Assembly (NCBI GenBank): GCA_025345505.1 | Contig: JANVCC010000030.1 | Span: forward strand, 9,930,592-9,994,591 | DNA from: Todiramphus chloris collaris | Taxonomy: Eukaryota > Chordata > Aves > Coraciiformes > Alcedinidae | DNA length: 64,000 bases | Reading direction: 5' to 3' | Shown: positions 12,301 to 24,300 of the stretch, one piece after another | Numbering within the stretch: the stretch's first letter is position 1 | Layout of the letters: each line of letters begins with the position of its first letter | Translations under genes and position numbers: made by a program | Notes under the pieces: generated by a model | The model's database searches: none | Seen by the model: only the letters and a program-made list of their open reading frames with translations | What the model was told of the DNA's origin: nothing

Positions 12301-15300
12301 AGGCTGCTGGACTGACATGATCCTATTTTGTTGCAAACATAAGGGCTGCCTCTTGCATTTGGGAATGAAAATTGGCGACTCCCTTTTTGAGCTTCTTCAG
12401 ATGTATTGTTATGTTAAACAGTGTGAAGAATGACACTTTTTCTGTGGTGTTGCTTAAATTTACCTTTTTGTGTTCAAATTTAATTTATTCTTTCAGGTTT
12501 GTACCCAAGGGTGGGAGGTACAAAGATGAGAAAATTAATAATGAAATTTAGGGATTGCTTGGGTAAAAAGATGGTGTTCCTGCCTTGAAATCAAAGCAAA
12601 GCATTGGTGTTGCTGTTTTCATCTGGGTTGGTATAGGTTAGTCAAGTCAAAGTAATGAGAAGCTAGATCCTTTAGTGTTGTGCATTGTCTGTATATGGGC
12701 TTGTTTAAGGAAACTTGTCAAAGCAAAACTGCAGCTGGTGTTTTAAAACTGTTCATTGTTGATCACCAATATACTGCTTAAACCAATAGAAACATTTCTG
12801 AAAAGCTTTTATTGTCCTCTGCAGTTTTTGTACTCCTGTGTAAGGTTCTCAGCCCCTTTACATTTTACTGTTTTGTCTACAAGATGATTATTGAAGAACT
12901 GCCTGTTTTCTCTAGATGTTTGTAATGCATCTATTTTTCTTCTAGAGTGACATATTTGCTCCTTTTATCATTCCATATAGGACATAAAACATTCTATACC
13001 ATTTGGGGTTTGTTCCTGGATGCTGGTGTGCTTGCCCTACTTAAAGTACAGGGTGGCAGAAGTGTTCCAACACCTTAGGAGGAACTTGACATCCTGAAGA
13101 ATTGCATTCCCCCCCCTGAGTAAATAGATATTAGTGTAACAGTTCAGTAGTTTACGTTCTTGAAATACAAAGCAAGTGGGAAAATAAACCTTGTTTCTCA
13201 GCAAGCTGCTGTGTAGACTGATTGCATCTGATCCTGCTATTGTCTTTGAAAGAAGCTTACAGGTTTTTTTTGAAGTAGAAAATTGAGTTTGCCAGGTTAG
13301 GCTGTGTTTGACAGTGACTTGCTTGATTTGATACTGTCTTTCGAAGCTACCTGTACCCAAAACATGCTTTAAAAAAAAAAAACCCAAACTAGCTGTATAA
13401 GCTAACAGCAGTGTTTTAGTACAAGCTCCATCTAAGTTAGGGCTGCTGCAGTCTTGCCCTACATATGGGCTGCTCCTGAGCATCCTTGCTAATTCAGGGA
13501 GTTAAACTGACTGTGGAGTGTTCCTCCACATTTTTTTTTTTTTCCTCCCTGGGCAGTGGCAGCTTGACTCCCTGAACTTGCCTTGCTGAAGGAATATTGC
13601 AAGGCAAGTGTAAGTGTGCATGTCTGAAGAAAAAAGGTGAAATACAGAGTTAAACAATTCTGAACTGGACTTAAACTGTCATGATAATAGAACCTAAAGT
13701 GTTTTCTGCAAACTCCTTAACCATTTTTAATGTCCACTCCAGAGAGCTAATAATATTACTTAATCAGTCTGGAAATCTAAATAATGTGGAGAAAAAAAAG
13801 AGTTGTGTAGATAAGGAGGAACGAAGTATCCGGTGGAACAGAGGTAGCTCACAGCCAGAACTGAGTGAACATAACTGAACCTGTCTGACAATGACCATAG
13901 CGGAACCTGTTTGGCATTTCATGGAGGCTGATTGTGGTCATCTTGATCAGAACTTGGGAGAAGAGGCATTGAATGTGATCTACCCAGTGTGTTTGCAGTG
14001 GCATCCTCTGCCTTCATCTGCCCAGGGCTGTTGGAGCTTGGCAGGCCGTGACAAGGTTTTTCTTGATGAGAATTTAACCTGTGCATCCCATGTGGTGTTG
14101 AGAAAAGGGTGCCTTGCCTTGTCTAAAATCTACTCATTGTAGAAGTCTGGAGTCAACCCTCCATGGCCCTTGAGCACACACTGCTGCGGTGCTGCCTAGG
14201 GGATTTCTGGGGATATAGAGAAACTTTCTCTTCCTCTGAGCAGAAGACTCAGGAAATGGAGGAAGCTGAGGAATGCGGTGCATGAAGCAATGTCAGCCTG
14301 CGTCAGGAATCCTCGGATAGTGCAGCTGATCAGTGAGTTACAGCTCTGGCTTTCACCACTGTTCGCTGCAGTGCCCTGCGTGATTACTTACCTCTGCATG
14401 CCTTTCCAGTGCCCTCCCTTACATCTGGGATGTGGGGCAGCTCCGGGAATTGCCAGTGCTTGGCACATGGGCTCTGCGTCTCTGGCAGAGCACACCTTCC
14501 TGGCTGCCTGCCTGCCCAGGGCACAGGCACGGTGCTTTTTTTGACTGGCAGGTTCAACTGCAATTTGTCGTGCGTTTTGCTGGCCTGACTGAGATAAATT
14601 ATATAGACAAAGTGCTTCAGGAATTCAGGACTGAGGGGGAAGGCAGCGAGGGGATGAAAAAATTAGGGATGGAAGAATGATCCGGAAGCAAAACTGTACT
14701 GTGGTGGTTTGGAGGTCGGTGGATAGGAGCTTGCGTGTCTGTTGTGGACACGGGTTCTTAGCCGTGCCTGGCAAATTGCATTTTCTGTACTTCACTGATG
14801 GCAAAAGATGTGCTATAGAGGAAATGTTTTAATTGTTGATAAAAGGGAAAAAATCCCATACAGCATTGATACACGATGTTTCCCGAGTGCGTATCTATCA
14901 GTTTCCAGCCCTTGAGAAATTAATAGAAGAAAATCCAGTGAGAGGCTGTTGAAAGAGACTGACTATTAGTTAGGAAATGTGATCCACAAACACTAGAAGC
15001 CCAGAGGATCTGCTGATGAAGTGTCACTGTATATTTACTTAGGCTTTATATTTTTTCCTAGGCGTTTTCTGAAGACCCCTGATAGAAACAGGGTACTAAG
15101 CCAGGCCTTTTTTTTCTGCCTCTTTCATGAGTTAAAGCTATACTACAAAAAAACTTCTTACATTATTTTTTTATGCCAGTCTTTTAGTTAGAGCATAATT
15201 TTTTTAATAATAAAATTTGACATTAATTCTTATGCTGCTCTTAGACATGCTTTTGAAATTCCTATAATTATCTTTTCCTGTGAGTGCAGTATAGGCATTA

Positions 15301-18300
15301 AAACATTAGTGATCTATATAATCAAATTACTCAGTGTTTTACCACTATTAAAGCCTAAAGATTTCATCAGTCTTTTGTATGGTAATTTGGTTTTGTACAC
15401 CTTTCGATATTATTGCACATTAAAATATTTATGCTTGACAGCTTTGATTAGAATTGCCTTTTAATTTTCTGAAGGCTAGTTTCTGTAACAGGCAACTTTA
15501 TTGCTGTGTACTCATTTGATTTCTATGACTAGCTTCTCTACAAAGCCTATATTAAATCAAGGATTATCACCTTGAAAATCTGATGATGCTACAGGCTCTG
15601 AAACGTTTTTGTGAACCTCTCGTTTCTGGTGTGACCATTTATCAGCACAAGGAGGTTTGCTTTATTCCAAAAGTAGTTTCACTGCTCTTGTTTGGTTCTC
15701 TTGCTAATCCTTGTGTCTTCCTCATTTTAAAGTCTTCTGCTTGGTTTGATTTGAATACTTTGTATAGTAAGTTTGTGCCCGTAAAGCTTACCATCTTGAT
15801 GGGATCTAATGGCACGTGTCTGATTGTTGTGAGCTCTTCTTCACTGTCCTGCCATGTTTTCTAAATCTTAGGTAGATTTTGTGTATAAACATGTCCACAT
15901 GTAAACATTAGCTGGGCAGGTTATTTTGGAAGTTTGCTAAAGGTCTTTTCCAACCTAACCAATTCTTTGATTTGCCACTTACTGCGTGGAAATATGGACA
16001 GATTGGAGAAGAAGGGTTTAACACCTTCTCTATACGATCTCTGGTTGATACGTTCAGCATGTTAAGGCATCACCTGCATCTTTGTCAGTTCAGGATCTTG
16101 TTTGAGAGCATTTCTCCCTGGGATTACTCTGTTCTGTTGATTCCTTTCATGCATTCAGGCTCTAGGCTTCTCCGCCTTGCCATCCACCAGTATTGTGTGA
16201 TTTCGACTCTTGGGTTTTCATTGTTTCAGGACGCTAATGAGCCAGCAGGGACTAAAAGTGGTTAACAAGAATGAAGAGGAATGTCTTGGCTGCATTTCTG
16301 TATCTAGTGAAAACAAGGTGGATTAAATCAAGTTCTGGAATAAGAAAACTCACATCGCTTTGTATTTATCTGTGCCTGGTTTTTGAACTAAATGGGAGGA
16401 ATTGGTTCTCTCAAATTGTTTCTCCCTTTCTGTAAATGCAGCTTGTCTGCATAGTTCAATGGTTATCTTTGATTATTTTTTTCTTTCTTTTTTCAAAAAG
16501 CCAAAACCTTCATGATTCCCTAGATTCTTGGAATAACTTCAGGATGCCTTAAATGCTGTCGTCTTGGAGTCACAGCCTCTTCTATTTTCTTGACTTTCTA
16601 GCCATAATAATAACTCCATTATTTATGTTTCCAACTCTACTGTCAATATTTTAATTGAACTTGGTTCCCTTTCTGTAGCTCATGCTTGGAGCGTTCACCT
16701 GTATCTGATTTGCCCAGTTCTCTTAGCCTGTCACTATATTGCTGTGCTTGGATAGAATTTAACTGGAGCAATGGAGGAAAAGCTATATGAGACAAGACAA
16801 AACGGTACTGATTACAAATAGAGTATAGTTTTGTCCTGGAGATGTGGAGCTGGGATTAATTTTACAGCTGCAGGGAAGGGGGTTAGCTTGTAATGCTTAA
16901 ACAAGCATGGTAAATGGTAAAACTACCGTTAATTGCTAATGACACCCGGGGGGTGTCAGGTCCTGCCCTGTATTCAGAGTGACCTTGAAATATGTGCTGC
17001 AAAAGACAATGGCAGCTTCAGTATTTTTAATATCAGAGCACGTGTCTTATTTAGGAAAATGCACCATAGTGCATCGTAATAAATAAATTTTCTAGGTGCA
17101 TTAAATGTTCAGAAAGTGAAGGATAGACACAGCAGCAGTATTTGGTGTACAAATGTCATTCCTCCCCTCCCTATGTACTTTGTGTTGTGTTCTAATTACC
17201 TTGAAATTAATTCCATGGTGCTTGTGTGTCTCAGGCTCAACAAACTGGCTATTCCAGGAAGAATTGCCTGAAACTAGCAAGTTGCTAATCAATGAGTGAG
17301 TTTGTTTGAATGTACACAGTAAATATGAGCAAAACGACCCGATTCCCAGAAGCAGACAGGAGTACATTCACGAGAGTCTACTCTGACTCTTTGGAGGATT
17401 GTATAAAAAGTTTTGTTTCCTTCCATTATGTTAGGCTGTGGCGTCTCTCTGAAGTTGTTGCTTTGTAAGAATCTGAAGAACTTCTATTAATGTTGACATG
17501 CATGAGCCTTGATCTCCAAGCCTGCAATTGAATTCATGGCCTTCAGGAAGTATTTGCTTAAATGTTCCAATATAAATGGAACTGGTGCTACTGAGAGGTG
17601 TTTATTCCATCACGTTACTGCTGGTCTTACTCTTCCCAATCTTACTCTTTTCTTTGTCATTACAGGCCTTAATGCAGAGTTATCTTACGTGAGGAATGAT
17701 GTGATTAATCATTATGCCCTGTCCTTCAATCTTTTAATACCCAGTGAGACCAACAATCTTCACTTTAGCTGGCATGTTAAATCCAAGGTAAGTAGGCATA
17801 ACTTTTGTTGGAATACTTGATACATAATGTGTATTACCTAGTGAATATCCACTATTATAAATTACACTTTCTTTGTAAAAATTAACATATGCTAGGTGCA
17901 AAAGAATTATTTGTATGATTACAGGCAGGAAGTTAAGATGATATGATGCAAACTATTCCTTTTTTGTTTTAAAACGATGAAGTGCTGCTTTTGAATTATT
18001 TTATGCTGCTTGCTTCTGGCAAGCTACATGTTACAAGCTGGCTCCAGACTCTCTTCTAGCGATGCACTGAATGCACAGAAGAGGCATCCACGAACTGCAG
18101 CCTCCAGAAAGCAAACAGAGCAATTGTGTTTTACAGATTTCTAGAAACATATGTTTGAAGACGAGAAGAACCTATAAAAGTGTCATTTCAGTATGTTATT
18201 ACCAAGCCTTAATTGATTGGGAGGGGATTTTGATTTCACTTAATCACCATGGCTGGAACATGCAGAAACAGCTGTCATAAAGATTGTGAACACTTAGATT

Positions 18301-21300
18301 TTGAAGGATTTCCAGTCACTTAATTTACTTTTGTATATTAAATGACCTGTTTAGTCTCTGCCAAATATTAATTCTGTAGTTTGTTTTTTTTTTAACTTGA
18401 GTGATGGTTATTATTCTGTCCTTAAAGTAGGAAAGACTGCAGTAGGAACAGCAGTATTTAACAACTCTACCAGTAACATTTCTGAAGATTCTTTTTGCCA
18501 GTGTTTTTCTCTTTGAGGTTTAACTTCTTACAAGATTTGAATTTTGGCCTGTAGTGGTATTGGTTAGAGAGCAAGACAGCCCTTCTACTTGATACTGTAT
18601 TCCACCTTCATGGGCACTTTAGTCACTTCCTATTGGAGTAGGACCTTGAAGGTATTCCCTTGTCGCAGCTTCAGCCACAAGCTGCCTGCATCAGTGTCCC
18701 TGCCCTGAGTTTCCTTGAGCCTGTCTGAATTAAAACTAGGAATTTTTGATCTTATGTGGCTCTGCTTCCATTACCATGATTGCAGCACTCAGCAGTGTCT
18801 GTGCTAACTTTGTAGTATGGGTGTAGTCTAGTTCATAGGAGCTCAGAAACTGGGTTATGTTTATACCCTTGTCATCTTGACTGAAAAATAAATTAACATA
18901 AATGCATCCTATTATGTGTTAGAAAGAGGGTAAAAAAGAAACTAATGGGGTAAACAAAGTCAAAACAAGTTTATTCAATTGAGTGTGGAGGGATAAGGGT
19001 GAATTTCCAGCTTAACAGGAGCTTAGTTACTATAGGTCCTGTATGTTTTTTGAATATTTACATAATAAATATATTTCCACTACTTAAGTGGAAACAAAAC
19101 CTTGACTATAGCTGAATAAAGTGTTTGTAAGCAATTTTGACTATGTAGTTTATAAACTCACTAGAGGAGGGGGAATCTTTATTAACAAACTGGCTTTTGA
19201 ACAAGTAAATTTAAAAGTATCGTCAAATGAGGCTTGGTTGTTTTTTGTTTGTTTGTTTTTTTTTTCTGGTGTTGTTTTGTTTTGTGGGGTCTGTTTTTGT
19301 TAATAGAGTAATGTAAATTCTGCCCCAAATTTTTGAGAATTATTTCAAGAGTGGCTTCTGTTTTGGCTTTCTTAATCTTAACTGTCACAGAAGTCTGATG
19401 TTTAGTAGAGTTCATACTGAATATTCAAATGTTGAATTTGGGCACCTAAAATCCCTGAGATTCTTTGAAAATAAGATACAGTTTTTTCATTTTGAGAATC
19501 ATGAAAAGGTATGTAGCATTTCCTTTTACTAATGCAGAGATTTCTTATATGCTTTCTGTCTCCCAACTGTTGTTACAGGTTGAGTATAAACTGGGATTTC
19601 AGGTAGATAATCCCATGGCTATGGCTATGCCCCAGGCCAACATTTCTCTCCAAGGAGAAGTTCCTCGCACCCTTTCAGGTAAACTACCCATCCCCCAAAA
19701 TTCTTATCTAGTGCTGTTCCTAATCATGGTTTCTGGTGGTACTTTGTGTTTTCCAAAAATGTATGTAGTGTTGTGCAAGAGCATAATTTGTCTTTATTAA
19801 ACATATGTTTACAGGCAACAGTTATGACATTGTGAAGGGTATTATTACAGATTGACACTATTAATCTGACGTTTTCCCCCTTGTTTAGTGGAGGATAAAG
19901 ATTTTCCTGGAAAGGAAATGTGACTTTATTTTTTTATAAATGTACATGTGTAGCCATAAGGTTCCCCTTTATGTATATGTGTGCCCATAAGGTTCCCATT
20001 CTCTTTCAACAGTAATAGTTGACAATTGCAGGTATTTTAAAAGCCATGCTTTTTAATTAGATAAATTAGATAAACAGCCTGTAGAGATGATACTTCAAGA
20101 TGTGTGGAACTGTTAATACATTTAAATGTTTACAGTAGGTTTAAAAGTGACGAAACTATTTTGAATATATACTAGCCTCTCCATAGAATTTATACTAGAA
20201 ACAATATCACTTGTTTCAGTAAATGTGTAGATCATCATACTTTATGCTTTTTTGAGTATGGTTCCTCAATATCTTGTGCTCTGTTAGATACTCAGAGGGT
20301 TCTAAAGCATATATTGATGTTTTGGTTGCGTACCACTTTTTTGTGAAAGCAGGCACTGGGTAATTAGGCTTGATGTGTCTCTGTTGGCATAAATACTGGT
20401 GTATAAGCTAGAAAGTAGATAATGTCATACTAGTTTAAGCATTGATTCGATTCAGATTTGCAGACACCAAAATATTTAAACTTAATGATTGTGGAAAAAA
20501 CCCCAACCTTCATAGCATTTGAAAAAGCAAGGAGGAAAGATGAATTTTTTGGTCTTCTGTGATAATGCAGGTTTCTCTTGTGACAACACTTTTAACTCCA
20601 AAGCTAATGGGTTGCTGATGGTCATTTATCCACAAATGCAGTTTCAGTAACCTGTAAACTTTTAATATTGCTCACATAGATTTTAAGTAAGTCTATGCCC
20701 TTTAATGCTTTATTAATTATCTGAAATTACAAGGCATGAAGACTAAAATAGCATTTCTTAAGTTTTAAGAACTTGTTATTATAAACATCATTTTAACAGA
20801 CCCTTACCATTGAAATGTTCTTTCACTATAATGAAAGAAATGCTTGAACTTAATTGTAACGTTTATTTGTTGTCTGCTTGCAGTGTTTCGTGTCGAACTC
20901 TCCTGCACTGGCAAACTTGACTCTGAGGTCACAATATTAATGCAGCTCAACTTGACAATAAACTCATCAAAAAACATCACAATTCTGAATTTCAAACGAA
21001 GGAAAATGTGCTACAAAAGTAAGACATTATATTTAAAATCTTAAAAAGCTTGTAGTGTTAAAATATAGTAGGAAAAAGGAGTGGGAAAGTATATAATCCA
21101 GGGCACGAGTAACAAACAGTTCCAGAGAGTGAATATTGGAGAGAATAGGAAGCAATCCAGTAAAATTTTGCCTTTAAGAGATGAAATGGGACTTTTGGTA
21201 AAAGTAGAAACTGATGGATGAGCAAATTCCCCAAGTGAATTGACTGACTGTTTTACATATATAGTAAAAAATCAGTTTCTCTGTTGTTCATGGAAGGAGA

Positions 21301-24300
21301 AAACTAGTTTCCTCAAAACTGCAGCAGTCTGAATACTAAATTTGTTCTGAGAATTACCAACAAAATCTTAGTTTATAGATTGTGATAAACTTAAAATTTG
21401 CTATTTAGTGAATGTAAACAGGTGCTACATCTCTCAAGCTTGGAACATAAAATATTCTTGGTAGATACTGCAGACTTCAGAAATCACAGATCAACTCTTG
21501 TGTTTTGACTTGGAAATCTGCAAGCACAGTTTATTGTTGGACCAAAAAACAACAAACAAACCAAAAAACACCCCCAAAACACTTCACCATCCTGCTAGAG
21601 CATGTCCTGAGTGTACCTCCAGGGATGGTGGCTCCACCACCTCACTCACTACAACTTTCTTTCAGGTAGTTGTAGAGAGCTATAAGATCTCCCCTGAGCC
21701 TACTATTCTCCTAACTAAACAATCCCAATTCCCTCAGCCTTTGTTCATAGGACTTGTTCTCCAGACCCTTCATCAGCTTCATTTCCTTTCTCTGAACTTG
21801 CTCCAGCAAGTCAATGTCTTTCTTGTGGTGAGGGGTCCAAAACTGAACACAATACCCCTTCTTCCAAAGAAAGTAAACTCTCCCTTTTCCCCTGAGTCCC
21901 AGCAAAAGCTCTGTCTTCAGCCAGTCCGGTCTTTTCCCCACCAGTTCATCTTAAGGCGCATGGGGACAGCTGCTCCTGTGCTTTTAAGATTTCCTTGAAT
22001 ATTTTCCAGCCTCCAGAGTCTCAGAACCTGTGTCCTGAACAAGCCAAAGTCTTTTTTAAAAAAACCCAACAAAAACAACAACAAGAAAAAATGGCCTAAA
22101 AAACCACCAAAACAAACAAACAAAAAACCCAAACAAAAAAAAAACCCACAAACAAAACAACCGCCAAACAAAAAGTAACCCTCAACACTCTGTTTTTTCT
22201 CCCTCCCCTGGATTACTTTTTCACAAGTTTGTCAGGCTAGACTGGCTTACTGAGGAGTCCGAAGGGGCTGTGCTGGGGAGGAAGCAGCCCTTCCCAGCTG
22301 GGAGCAGGAAGAGGAATGTGCATGTGGGACTGGGCCTTTGTAGCCATAGAAATCTATTATACTGCCTCAGCTGCATGCAGATCCGCAGTGAGGTTCATGT
22401 GAAGCCATCACAGCCTGCGTTGCCTTGGTTGGCATCACCTCCTGTAGTGACCAGACTCATAATAAGCGTAATGAAGCTTGATCCCCTTTCTGAAAGGACT
22501 GCTTTCACATGTGTCACAAGTATTGTCCTTGTGCTTTGTTCCGTATTTCTGCGTATTTAAATAGGTGTTACCTTTTTCATACCTCGGTTTTAAAACACTC
22601 ATGATGATAGCATCAGCTAAGAAGGCACGGTGCCCATGGCTGCATCTCTAACTTCCTCCTGGGATGAGTAACGTTAGACTAGACCCAGAATTTCTTCAAA
22701 AAGGTCGGAGTGGTGTTAATTGAACACTCAAGAAATGATTTGCTGTCCTGTAGTAACTGATTCTATGACATCTTTGTTGTTTAGTGTCTTAGCACACGTT
22801 TATATACTCTCCACCTCCTTTTTTTTTTACTGTCTGCTGCTTTAGACTTTGTTGGACAAGCCAGGTGGTTTTTTTGAGGTAGGTAGATTCAGTGGGTTCA
22901 AGCAAGGCCTGAGTGGACATGTGTACCAGGGGTGAAATATACCTGACCCACATGTCCTAAAGAAATGTGATTTTTATTATACAGTGGTTAGGTATTTAAA
23001 ATGGAAATCTAGAGATAACTATAGTCCTTAAGTCAGCTCACCTATTTGGAAAAGCAGGTTTGTTTTCCCATAAATGAGGTAATTGACTTCCTGTGAAGGG
23101 CTACAATAACAAATACATACCAAACTTAATGGTTTTGTTTCATTTGTTTAGAGCTTGAACCAGAATTGAAGTCTCCAACATCTGATAAAAACAGCAGCAA
23201 GGCTATCTGTAAGTAATTCTGAGTGTATACCTTAGTTTGGGTATAAAAAAATGAGAAAAAACTTGTGATGTTCATTGTGTTTTCACAGCTTTCTTTATGA
23301 ATACTCAGTATTTTAGCGGGGTTTCTTTGTAATGAATTATTTTACCTGTTAATTAATTATTTATTCTAGTGAAGAGGGGAAAAAACCACCTCCGAGTCTC
23401 CTAACAACTTTTTTTTTTTTTAAAAATCATGTCTTAGGGACTCTGGTTTCAGTACCTGATTCTGGTTTATTTTGTTGACTTTAGGACTGGTATGGTCTGC
23501 TCTTTTAACTTCTCAATATTGAATGAATAAAATGAGGTAGTTTCTTTTACTCACTCAGCTTCTAGCTGAAAATACCATTGACTGCCCTCTGCTGCCAAGA
23601 TGCAACTGCAGAATTTTGCTGTGAAACTTGCCACAGTTAAGATTCTTTTGAGAAAGATGATTAACTGCTGTGTTAAGATTCAGGTCAGGGAGCTTCAATC
23701 CACCCATCATACCCTAAAATCAGGAGGACGAGCTGAAGTTGTGTGCTCTGGCACATTGGGTCAGTGAATAAACACTACTATCACACTGCACCTAGGTGTT
23801 GGTCTCATTTTATTTCCTGTATCAGTGTGTGTCCTGGTGTGCACGTGACTCCTGCTCTTCCAGCCACAACTAGCAAGTCTGTGCCACTTGCTGTGTTGGG
23901 ACTCCACTGAGCTGGAGGTCAGGTTTTCCTACTGTGTTTGTGGTGTGGGAGCCATGGAGGAGGGTTGAGAGGTTGTGTGAGGTAGAACCAGCAGGACCAG
24001 TAAGACCATTTTAGGAGACTCCTGATAGCTTTTCTCCTTTAGTAAGTGCCCTCCTTTTGTTGCAGTAAATAGATGGAGGCAACAGATTGCTTGGTGGGCC
24101 CTGCCCTGCTTTGCTGCAGCAAGAATTGTGGCCCCCACTCCTGTGGGGATTACCATGGTCTACCTTGACAGGCTGGCTCATGCTTCCTACTCCTGCAGAG
24201 CTGCATGGCAGGGCACTGGGAGCAAGCTTGGGGACAGCAACCCTGCTCTCCTGACATGTCAGCCTGCTGGGACCTAATAAAACGTCATTTGTTGTGGGGT

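Larger units (their letters stand above)
261..17665 (+). other. RYK: RYK intron 1 (17.4 kb)
   Basis: GT-AG intron in phase 1, starting GTGAGT and ending TTACAG. It contains a G-run-rich block at 315-372, an antisense CR1 fragment at 4761-5235, a T-run plus 25-base C tract at 7745-7790, a 26-bp tandem duplication at 8195-8246 and a short CR1 tail at about 15935-15975. The rest is AT-rich, non-repetitive-looking DNA with only chance open frames. I see no other gene in it. Long first introns often hold enhancers, but none can be assigned by reading alone. Confidence 0.9.
21019..23151 (+). other. RYK: RYK intron 4
   Basis: 2133 bases, phase 1. It holds an antisense CR1 fragment (21585-21870) between two A/C-rich simple tracts (21540-21582 and 22056-22172). 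Outside these I see no gene or recognised element. Confidence 0.88.

Noticed and set aside
21498-21998. 166-codon open frame on the + strand
   Set aside because: It lies across the antisense CR1 fragment and an A/C-rich tract. It reads the wrong strand of the LINE and has no protein character of its own.
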